Below, in pieces: positions 1 to 4,924 of a DNA stretch of 6,776 bases. Position numbers and translations under genes: made by a program. The notes beneath the pieces are model-generated. The model had not been told where the DNA came from, searched no databases, and saw only the letters and a program-made list of their open reading frames with translations. Every line of letters begins with the position of its first letter. Position 1 is the stretch's first letter. The stretch is from assembly GCA_016219765.1 (NCBI GenBank), contig JACRKM010000065.1, forward strand, positions 1 to 6,776, read 5' to 3'. The DNA is from Candidatus Woesearchaeota archaeon (GTDB lineage: Archaea > Nanobdellota > Nanobdellia > Woesearchaeales > UBA11576).

Positions 1-504
1 AAGTCAACCGGCCACTCTGTTGCTGCAGTCTTTCCAGTTGATAAGATCAAAACGCAGCAGGACGCAGTCGATATCATGATTCCTTCTGGAACTCCGGAGT
101 ATGGAGCGCAGTTGGGCGTCTCATTCGATGATCCTGTGCCGTCGCTAGCCCGACTCGCGCAGCTCTTCACCGAGGTTCAATTAACTCCTGAGCAGAAACA
201 GCGTTGGCTCGCTCTTGTGTCAAAGCCTGTCGGCATTTCGTGTGAGTTTTGCTGCGGTGTAGGGCCTGTCGGAGTCACAAGCGACGGGCAATCAAGGTGT
301 GGTTGCCAGCATAATCCCGCTTTGCTCGGCCTTTCAAAGTGGCTTATGGCGAATACAGACATGAATGATGCAGAAGTGCTGCGTGAAACTCTTCGCTGGA
401 AGGCGTTATTCTTTCCAAAGAACATGGTCGAGCTTGCTATGCAGGTTGCTGGCGGCGATACATCAAAATTGGAAAACTTACCAGGAATGGTAGGAGGATG
501 TTAA
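1..504 (+). CDS. Cys-rich protein with C-terminal MVGGC tail (5' partial)
   Basis: The frame is open from the left edge, so the start lies outside the window; the ATG at 76 is internal in my view because the frame runs on upstream without a stop. The visible part is 167 residues. Counting from the window edge, it holds a compact cysteine/histidine cluster: C81, C84, C85, then C100, C102 and H104 (CxxCC-x14-CxCxH). A helical-looking region with LSKWLM and LRWKALFFPKN follows, and the protein ends in NLPGMVGGC with C167 as the last residue. The spacing looks like a metal or cluster site, only loosely reminiscent of Cys-rich PCYCGC-type envelope proteins. I do not know a characterised function. 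The stop is 1 nt before the next start, and the last codons supply that gene's ribosome site, so the two are surely co-expressed. A role as client or metal carrier of the downstream redox genes is inference. Confidence 0.88.
   Translation, partial: KSTGHSVAAVFPVDKIKTQQDAVDIMIPSGTPEYGAQLGVSFDDPVPSLARLAQLFTEVQLTPEQKQRWLALVSKPVGISCEFCCGVGPVGVTSDGQSRCGCQHNPALLGLSKWLMANTDMNDAEVLRETLRWKALFFPKNMVELAMQVAGGDTSKLENLPGMVGGC
492..497 (+). promoter_or_regulatory. Shine-Dalgarno site inside the MVGGC codons
   Basis: AGGAGG lies within the Val-Gly-Gly codons of the upstream gene and ends 8 nt before the ATG at 506. It fixes the start of the next gene and suggests translational coupling of the two MVGGC proteins. 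Confidence 0.7.
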
Positions 505-505
505 T

Positions 506-718
506 ATGAATAAGAATTTGGTCTTAGCCATTGTGCTCGGTGTGCTCATCCTCATCGCAGCTGTTCAGGCAGTACAGCTTGGAGGGCTAAAGTCAAAGGT
601 GAGCAGCGGCGGATTGACTTCATCAGTTAAAACAGGCGCGGCTTCGCCAACCGGCGGCGCTGGTGTCGGTTCAGCGCCCAGTGCGGGTAACCTTCCGCAG
701 ATGGTGGGCGGCTGTTGA
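506..718 (+). CDS. Single-pass membrane protein with lone C-terminal Cys (MVGGC tail)
   Basis: A 70-residue protein. Residues about 4-23 form one hydrophobic helix after a short MNKN start, which predicts N-in/C-out topology. Residues 25-60 are a flexible Gly/Ser/Ala/Pro linker. The protein ends in NLPQMVGGC, and C70 is its only cysteine. The same ending, NLPxMVGGC, closes the gene just upstream, but the codons differ at five synonymous positions (TTA/CTT, CCA/CCG, GTA/GTG and two GGA/GGC), so selection acts on the peptide and the match is not a recent DNA copy. The start ATG at 506 has AGGAGG 8 nt upstream. The layout is that of a thiol held outside the membrane on a tether. What the thiol binds, or is joined to, is not known to me. 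Confidence 0.85.
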   Translation: MNKNLVLAIVLGVLILIAAVQAVQLGGLKSKVSSGGLTSSVKTGAASPTGGAGVGSAPSAGNLPQMVGGC

Positions 719-720
719 GC

Positions 721-746
721 GCAGGAATTTTTAAAATTTTTTCTGC
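721..746 (+). other. AT-rich imperfect palindrome, possible TATA box or terminator
   Basis: GCAGGAA pairs with TTTTCTGC (one G-T pair) around a TTTTTAAAATTT core, just after the stop at 718. The core also resembles an archaeal TATA element about 25-30 nt before a start site that would suit the lipoprotein gene at 791. Sequence alone does not separate the two readings. Confidence 0.35.
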
Positions 747-790
747 ATAATTGTAATAGATTGTAAATAAAAAGCAAGGGGGAATTACCG

Positions 791-997
791 ATGCGACACA
801 TAAAGACATTGATCATTTTAAGCCTGCTCGTGGGCTTATTTGTTGTAGCTGGATGCTCGTCCAAGGAGAGTTTCGGATCTGGCACGGGTTATGCGGCATA
901 CCAGCCGCCGACAGCGCCAAGTGCAGGAGGCTGCGGCGTAACTGCGCCTGTAGAAGCAGGCACTGCACCGAGCGTCGAGCCGTCATTGGATGCGTAA
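791..997 (+). CDS. Small lipoprotein
   Basis: A 68-residue protein with a classical lipoprotein signal peptide: positive MRHIK, a hydrophobic stretch to residue 18, then lipobox VAGC with C22 as the predicted lipidated residue. The mature part is only about 47 residues, low in complexity and rich in Ala, Pro, Ser and Gly. It carries one further cysteine in SAGGCG, which echoes the GGC of the two MVGGC proteins just upstream. AGGGGG ends 8 nt before the ATG at 791 and supports that start. The gene is separated from the previous one by 72 nt containing a possible TATA element, so it may have its own promoter. An lgt gene sits in the same window, which fits a lipidated product. It has no domain I recognise and could be a linker or binding peptide at the outer membrane face. 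Confidence 0.8.
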   Translation: MRHIKTLIILSLLVGLFVVAGCSSKESFGSGTGYAAYQPPTAPSAGGCGVTAPVEAGTAPSVEPSLDA

Positions 998-1001
998 GTG
1001 G

Positions 1002-1049
1002 TTGACATTTTTTGACTCTTTTTGACCATTTTTAATTCGTTATTTTTTT
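1002..1049 (+). terminator. Phased T-tracts with three TTGAC repeats; likely T-rich terminator
   Basis: T runs lie at 1008-1013, 1019-1023, 1029-1033 and 1043-1049, just after the lipoprotein stop. This is typical of archaeal termination on T-rich DNA without a hairpin. Between them TTGAC recurs at 1002, 1012 and 1022, exactly 10 bp apart. The block could also be curved DNA or a regulator site for the thioredoxin gene. Confidence 0.45.
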
Positions 1050-1060
1050 ATTGTTGGTAT

Positions 1061-1072
1061 TAACTTTTAATT
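1061..1072 (+). promoter_or_regulatory. Possible TATA-like promoter element for the triple-thioredoxin gene
   Basis: TAACTTTTAATT lies in an AT-rich stretch about 40-50 nt before the TTG start at 1114. A start site some 25 nt downstream would leave a short leader containing the GGTGA site. No strong consensus match is seen; this rests on position and composition. Confidence 0.3.
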
Positions 1073-1103
1073 GTTAGTTTTTTCATTTATTGCAAGTATT
1101 GCA

Positions 1104-1108
1104 GGTGA
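1104..1108 (+). promoter_or_regulatory. GGTGA ribosome-binding site deciding a TTG start
   Basis: GGTGA ends 5 nt before TTG at 1114. It supports 1114 over the upstream TTG at 1090, which has no ribosome site. The in-frame GTG at 1105 is part of the site itself. Confidence 0.65.
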
Positions 1109-1113
1109 TTTCA

Positions 1114-2382
1114 TTGGAAAAAGAGAGTAGTAAACCAAGCAGCATTCCTGAAAAGAAGCATTCTACTGTAAGTTCTCCAAGCCATTCGCACGATGCGGCA
1201 AGTGTGCGCAAACATCTTGATGTTCATTCACCGCGTAAGCAGCAGGCAGTCAGGTCTGAAACGCCGAAACATTACAAAGGACTGCTTATTTCCCTGATTG
1301 TTGTTCTCGCAGTAATTGTGCTGTACAATTTTGTCGTCATGCAATCGTTGAATAAGAAGGTATCAACTGAAGTTGAAAAAGCGAAAGAAGCCGCAAAACC
1401 TGCTCTGATTTCAGTCACTGCAATATATCCGGCAGATTGCGCCGTGTGCAAGGATCTTACGACAGCCATTCAGAAGATTAAGGGATTGAACGTGAATGTC
1501 ACGTCTTCAGAGGACATGGTTGCTGGTTCTCTGGACGCGCAAGCATTGATAGAAAAGTACGCTATCAAAAAGCTGCCGGCACTGGTCATTAAAGGAGATG
1601 TCGACAAACTGGCGCAGGCAGGATTAGAGAAGAAAGAAGATGCGCTGATTTTTGCAGAACCAGAACCTCCTTATTACGATCTTGAACAGGATGATGTGGT
1701 GGGGGACGTCACTGCTACCATCATAAAGGACTCAAGCTGCACAAAGTGCGCTGATCTTGCGCCGCTTGTAGCTCAACTTGGAAGGAGCGGCATTGCAATC
1801 ACAGAGACGAAGCAAATCGAGCTTGCAAGCAGTGCGGGCCAGCAGTTGGTGAAAAGGTATAGCATCAAGCAGGTTCCAGCATTGTTGTTTTCAAGCGACG
1901 CAGCGGCATATCCTATTATTGTTGGCGCGTGGCCGCAGGTCGGCTCCGTGGAAAATGACGGGACGTTCGTTCTGCGCCAGCAAAATCCACCATATCTCGA
2001 GCTGCCTTCAAGAAAGCTCGTTGGGCTAGTCGACGTCGTTTATCTCACGGACCAGTCATGCACTGAATGCTACGATGTGAACGCTCATCGCCAGATCCTG
2101 ACTGGGTTCGGGATAAGCTTTGCAAAGGAGGAAACTATTGATGTATCCACCACGCGCGGTGATGAACTTGTGAAGCAGTACACGATTACGAAAGTTCCAA
2201 CAGTCATAATTTCAGGCTATCTCAGCACCTATCGCGGGTTTGATGAGGTGTGGAAAAATGTTGGCTCTGTAGAGTCCGATGGTTCATATGTATTCCGAAA
2301 CATGGAAGCGATGCGTGGCGCAGCATACAAGGATCTTTCAACCGGGAAAATCGTCGGTGTAGCGCCGCCACAGGCACAATAA
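1114..2382 (+). CDS. Membrane-anchored protein with three tandem thioredoxin-like domains
   Basis: A 422-residue protein from TTG 1114. Residues 1-52 are a polar Ser/His/Lys-rich segment, 55-75 a transmembrane helix, and 80-100 a charged stalk. Three repeats of about 107 residues follow, each with a CxxC site and a downstream thioredoxin cis-proline: C109AVC112 with P155 in KKLPALVI, C209TKC212 with P255 in KQVPALLF, and C316TEC319 with P362 in TKVPTVII. Repeats 1 and 2 end in a PPYxxL motif, and all three end in a short segment reading VVG/VG. The domains should lie outside the cell and act as thiol-disulfide exchangers or thiol-dependent metal carriers. The XX residues (AV, TK, TE) differ from the CGPC of thioredoxin and from each other, so the three sites may differ in redox potential. 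The gene starts a block leading to a CcdA-type carrier, its likely electron source. Clients are unknown; the nearby Cys-rich proteins are the obvious candidates. Confidence 0.88.
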   Translation: MEKESSKPSSIPEKKHSTVSSPSHSHDAASVRKHLDVHSPRKQQAVRSETPKHYKGLLISLIVVLAVIVLYNFVVMQSLNKKVSTEVEKAKEAAKPALISVTAIYPADCAVCKDLTTAIQKIKGLNVNVTSSEDMVAGSLDAQALIEKYAIKKLPALVIKGDVDKLAQAGLEKKEDALIFAEPEPPYYDLEQDDVVGDVTATIIKDSSCTKCADLAPLVAQLGRSGIAITETKQIELASSAGQQLVKRYSIKQVPALLFSSDAAAYPIIVGAWPQVGSVENDGTFVLRQQNPPYLELPSRKLVGLVDVVYLTDQSCTECYDVNAHRQILTGFGISFAKEETIDVSTTRGDELVKQYTITKVPTVIISGYLSTYRGFDEVWKNVGSVESDGSYVFRNMEAMRGAAYKDLSTGKIVGVAPPQAQ

Positions 2383-2454
2383 TGGCGCGTCAAACCACAC
2401 GGCGAATTCAAGATGCCGGAGTCCTGTGAGTACTAAGAGTATCGCGACCGAATT

Positions 2455-2955
2455 ATGGCAATTGCAATTCATAGTAACAAGAGGGCGGAGCGCGCGCAAA
2501 AAGGCATTCAAAAAAAAACACAAAGGCACGCACGCCTGAAATTGTTTTTCACGATCGCGGCAAGCATCGCGTTGCTCTTTTTTCTTTTGAATATGCGCCC
2601 AATCGTGAATGCGCTCGGGCTTGTTGACAAGGAGCGGTATAATTGTCCGCGTGCAGCAGGCAATGAATCCGCGAATCTTGAGATAAAGTATTTTGACAGC
2701 GCATTTTGCCTGTATTGCATTCTTGAAGAATCAGTGCTGCAGACAATGATCGAAAAACGCGGAAGTCTTTTTGCGCTCCACAAGTATGATACTTATCGAT
2801 GTCCTGGCGAGTTCAAAAAGTATGATTTCGTAGCGGTTCCTTCCTTTGTATTCATTGTAAACAATGAGTCTCGTGAATATAAGATCCAGGGGTACATCAA
2901 CGAGGCCAAATTTGAGGAGATTGTTTGTGGGCTGAGCGGCGGGTGCATAGCATGA
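2455..2955 (+). CDS. Membrane-anchored thioredoxin-like protein
   Basis: A 166-residue protein. Residues 1-28 are very basic, about 29-47 form a transmembrane helix, and the rest should be outside. The motif FDSAFCLYCILEE gives C85-L-Y-C88 after a beta strand (EIKYF). VAVPSFVFIV carries the cis-proline P129, followed by strand/helix segments to the end, as in thioredoxin-fold domains. Four further cysteines lie outside the membrane (C64, C116, C158, C164); C64 or C116 could pair as a regulatory disulfide. The ATG at 2455 has no clear ribosome site, and an in-frame stop lies at 2434, so the start is bounded but not proven. The stop overlaps the ATG of the CcdA-like gene by 4 nt, a strong sign that the two proteins work as partners: CcdA delivers electrons and this protein uses or relays them. 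The substrate is not shown by the sequence. Confidence 0.87.
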   Translation: MAIAIHSNKRAERAQKGIQKKTQRHARLKLFFTIAASIALLFFLLNMRPIVNALGLVDKERYNCPRAAGNESANLEIKYFDSAFCLYCILEESVLQTMIEKRGSLFALHKYDTYRCPGEFKKYDFVAVPSFVFIVNNESREYKIQGYINEAKFEEIVCGLSGGCIA

Positions 2956-3563
2956 TCTTAGAGATTGTGTACGCGTTCGCGCTTGGCCTCTTAAGCATCG
3001 CAAGCCCGTGCATCTTTGTGATGATTCCAGTCATCCTCTCCTATATCGGGTCTGATGCGAAGAAGATCGTGCTTTTTTTTACAGGCCACACTATAATTTT
3101 TGTTTTGTTGGGCATTATTGCCGCTTTGACTGGAAAATTGCTTACTGTGGCATTAGGCCGTTACCTCTATCTTGCCGCAGGCGCCTTCACCCTCTTCTTT
3201 GGCCTTGCGCGCTTTGGCGTGGTTTCCCTCCCGATGCCAAAAGTATGCCATCCAAAGAACAGCAAGTCATCATTTGTGCTTGGTTTACTCTTTGGATTGA
3301 TTTGTCTTGGCTGCCTCGGGCCGTTGCTTGCAGCAGTGCTGATATTTGTTGTTGCAAAGGCATCAGTGATTCCCGGAGCTTTAATAATGCTTTCGTACGG
3401 GATTGGTTTTAGCATCCCTTTCATCATCTTTGGATGCATTCTTACCGATAAAAGCTTAAAGAAGCGGCTGCTTCACAAAGAAAAAGCGCTCAAGATCATC
3501 TCCGGCTCATTGTTGTTGGTCGCTTCGTTATACTTGCTGTATCTTGGCCTGCGGGGAATATAA
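2952..3563 (+). CDS. ccdA: CcdA/DsbD-type transmembrane thiol-electron carrier
   Basis: A 203-residue, highly hydrophobic protein with about six membrane helices, the usual size for CcdA. The family moves reducing equivalents from cytoplasmic thioredoxin through the membrane by a cysteine pair, one in helix 1 and one in helix 4. Here helix 1 has SIASPCIFVMIP with C20, and the second half has LICLGCLGPLL with C121 at the usual place. The proline that normally precedes the second cysteine is replaced by glycine, and C118 creates an unusual CxxC. A further C99 lies in the loop PKVCHPKN. ATG 2952 is chosen because GGTG lies 6 nt upstream and it overlaps the previous stop (ATGA); a TTG at 2925 in the same frame has no such support. 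Coupling to the thioredoxin-like gene suggests that it reduces that protein, and possibly the triple-thioredoxin protein, outside the cell. Confidence 0.9.
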   Translation: MILEIVYAFALGLLSIASPCIFVMIPVILSYIGSDAKKIVLFFTGHTIIFVLLGIIAALTGKLLTVALGRYLYLAAGAFTLFFGLARFGVVSLPMPKVCHPKNSKSSFVLGLLFGLICLGCLGPLLAAVLIFVVAKASVIPGALIMLSYGIGFSIPFIIFGCILTDKSLKKRLLHKEKALKIISGSLLLVASLYLLYLGLRGI

Positions 3564-3621
3564 TTTTGGGACAGTGAGTTAGTAGATGGTGGGTGGGTAG
3601 GATGGCAAATAAGGTGGCTGG

Positions 3622-3876
3622 ATGAAGGGTCAACATGTTGGCATTCGTGTTGTGATTCTTACTTTGCTGCTTGTGCTGAGCATCTTCAGCGTCGTACTAA
3701 TCGCAATAAATAAAGAGACCATCATTGCAAAATTGGGAGAAAATAACAAGGAGTACACGTGCGGCAATGGAATTTGTTCAACGTGTACGATTGATGGCAA
3801 TGCATGCGCGTGCGGTCCTTTGGAGTGCGTGTGTGGGAGCAAAATAGTAAAACGCGAGGTGTGTGAGATTGGATAA
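3622..3876 (+). CDS. Small membrane protein with eight-cysteine outer tail
   Basis: An 84-residue protein. Residues about 9-29 form a single transmembrane helix. The outer tail has cysteines at 47, 52, 55, 62, 64, 69, 71 and 81, spaced C-x4-C-x2-C-x6-C-x-C-x4-C-x-C-x9-C. The CACG and CVCG pairs resemble the Cys-x-Cys pattern of metallothioneins, so soft-metal or Fe-S binding is plausible; a small disulfide-knotted domain is the alternative. I do not recognise a named family. GGTGG ends 4 nt before the ATG at 3622. The gene overlaps the next by 8-14 nt, depending on that start, which points to translational coupling with the His/Cys protein. It follows the CcdA gene by 58 nt. As eight clustered thiols outside the cell would oxidise, it is a natural client for the thioredoxin-like proteins upstream (inference). 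Confidence 0.82.
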   Translation: MKGQHVGIRVVILTLLLVLSIFSVVLIAINKETIIAKLGENNKEYTCGNGICSTCTIDGNACACGPLECVCGSKIVKREVCEIG

Positions 3877-4513
3877 AGGCACCGCAGTAAAGAAAGACAA
3901 GACAAGAAAGCATGAACGAAAAGCAATAGTGCGTTACGTGTGGTGCATGCGGGTAGGCCTAACAGTATCACTCATTGCACTATTGATAATCACAACAATT
4001 ATCTATATCAAGTACCAGCGAGCGAGAGATGAGAATTGGAGGTGGGCCGCGTATTCTTCAGAGCTTCGCACGCTTGCAGGTGTTGGTGAGCTTGGCAGTA
4101 CGCACGAGCACATTGTGTTCATGCTGGTTGTTGATGGAAAAACTATCGATTTTTCAGGAGAGAAATACCAGGAACGAAGCCCGTTTGTCCATGTAGAAGA
4201 TGGAATCGGCGATGTGATCCATAAGCACGCGACAGGCGTCACGTTCAGGCAGTTTTTGGGAACGCTTGGGATTACTGTGCATGATGGGTGCCTGGTCCTT
4301 GATACAGGAAAGAAGCACTGTGCCACGTCGTCAAAATCATCAAAGCAGTCTTCAAAAACTTTGAGATTTTTTGTGAATGAACAGCCAGTGGGCGACTTTG
4401 GAATGTATGAGCTTAAAGGTGGCGATTCTGTTCTTTTAGTGTATGGAGACATTCAAGAGAACGTCGAAGAATACTTAAATCAGCTGGGCGTTATCAGTGA
4501 TAGGCATAAATAG
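3869..4513 (+). CDS. Membrane-anchored protein with His/Cys-containing outer domain
   Basis: About 214 residues from TTG 3869, or 216 from GTG 3863. GAGGTG at 3856-3861 is 7 nt before the TTG but only 1 nt before the GTG, so I prefer the TTG. Numbered from the GTG, the first 30 residues are basic and about 31-50 form a membrane helix. The outer part begins with STHEHIVFMLVVDGKTIDFS, then FVHVEDGIGDVIHKHATGVTF, then C143 and C153, a Ser/Lys linker, and finally LRFFVNEQPVGDF...GGDSVLLVYG, which reads like a small beta-grasp (ubiquitin-like or DUF4430-like) end. Histidines 81, 83, 110, 120, 122 and 140 could bind a metal. I recall similar HEH...VIHxHA domains in uncharacterised archaeal envelope proteins. 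The role is unknown; its overlap with the eight-Cys gene suggests a metal-handling or thiol-dependent pair. Confidence 0.83.
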   Translation: MDKGTAVKKDKTRKHERKAIVRYVWCMRVGLTVSLIALLIITTIIYIKYQRARDENWRWAAYSSELRTLAGVGELGSTHEHIVFMLVVDGKTIDFSGEKYQERSPFVHVEDGIGDVIHKHATGVTFRQFLGTLGITVHDGCLVLDTGKKHCATSSKSSKQSSKTLRFFVNEQPVGDFGMYELKGGDSVLLVYGDIQENVEEYLNQLGVISDRHK

Positions 4514-4551
4514 CATTTTAATTTGCGGGTGCAGTCATGCTTTTTGTGAAT

Positions 4552-4590
4552 AATCATTCCTGCGCCGCCAGACATCCTCAAAATCATTCC
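4552..4590. repeat. Short direct repeat AATCATTCC
   Basis: AATCATTCC occurs at 4552-4560 and again at 4582-4590, flanking the left arm of the 12-bp inverted repeat. It could be part of the element's structure or a chance match. Confidence 0.3.
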
Positions 4591-4852
4591 GTATGATGTG
4601 ATTATAACGCGGGTGACCGCAGCGAAGCGAAGGTCGCTCGATCTTGCCAGCGTAGATTTACGCTGCAGGAAAACCTGTCTGGCGGCGACGCTCAGGCAAT
4701 GAAGCAAGGCGGCTGACCGCAGGAAACCGGCCTCGCGTCGGCGAGCGACAGGATTCCCACAGGGATGTCGCGAGCCGCTGGATTGATGTCTCCGCGGCGG
4801 ATCGTTAAACCGCAAGAAATTACCGAATTTGGCGAGGCGGCGCTGCAAGATC
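4563..4852 (+). other. Inverted-repeat-rich intergenic element, possible structured RNA or dispersed repeat
   Basis: This fills most of the 411-nt gap between genes. CGCCGCCAGACA at 4563-4574 is a perfect inverted repeat of 4676-4687. Local hairpins are 4609-4620 (GCGG-GTGA-CCGC, a GNRA-type loop), 4648-4665 (7 bp, loop GATT), 4732-4745 (CTCGC-GTCG-GCGAG) and 4745-4771 (10 bp with a 4-nt bulge). GATCTTGC at 4640-4647 can also pair with 4845-4852, crossing the first long helix like a pseudoknot. A direct repeat lies exactly 100 nt apart (4609-4626 and 4709-4726, 15 of 18 identical). The block looks richer in GC than its surroundings. I see no RNase P, SRP or tRNA signature on either strand. 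The strand given is arbitrary. Confidence 0.45.
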
Positions 4853-4909
4853 AATGAGTTAAACAAATACAAAACGATGATAAAAACAGATGATTATTAA
4901 TGAAGCACT

Positions 4910-4919
4910 GGGGAAGTGA
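4910..4919 (+). promoter_or_regulatory. Ribosome-binding site of the nuclease gene
   Basis: GGGGAAGTGA includes GTGA 5 nt before ATG 4925, the same geometry as the site at 1104. The GTG at 4916 lies inside this site, so 4925 is the better start. Confidence 0.5.
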
Positions 4920-4924
4920 ACAAG

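Noticed and set aside
1002..1030. TTGACA as a bacterial -35 box
   Set aside because: No matching TATAAT-like box at about 17 nt from any of the three copies, and other signals suggest an archaeal host.
2382..2429. Fifteen-codon frame starting at TAATG on the stop of the triple-thioredoxin gene
   Set aside because: No ribosome site, no hydrophobic or recognisable segment; too short to support as a gene.
2510..2518. Run of nine A near the start of the second thioredoxin-like gene as a frameshift
   Set aside because: The frame on both sides gives a sensible basic N-terminus leading into a membrane helix; neither alternative frame is better.
3586..3600. ATG GTG GGT GGG TAG, which reads Met-Val-Gly-Gly-stop
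   Set aside because: It looks like a broken MVGGC tail, but an in-frame TAG lies directly upstream, so no coding frame leads into it. Chance match in a G-rich leader.
3602..3625. Seven-codon frame overlapping the start of the eight-Cys gene by ATGA
   Set aside because: The spacing is suggestive of a leader peptide and a G-rich site precedes it, but it is too short to judge and has no notable content.
4480..4872. Minus-strand open frame of 130 codons across the intergenic element
   Set aside because: Its translation is rich in Arg, Ser, Pro and His without a domain, it overlaps the end of a good gene, and it follows the hairpin repeats; it reads as a by-product of the repeat structure.
4514..4924. 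RNase P RNA, SRP RNA or tRNA in the intergenic region
   Set aside because: I looked on both strands for the conserved RNase P P4 segments, the SRP GGAAG...AGCAGC core and a tRNA cloverleaf and found none.
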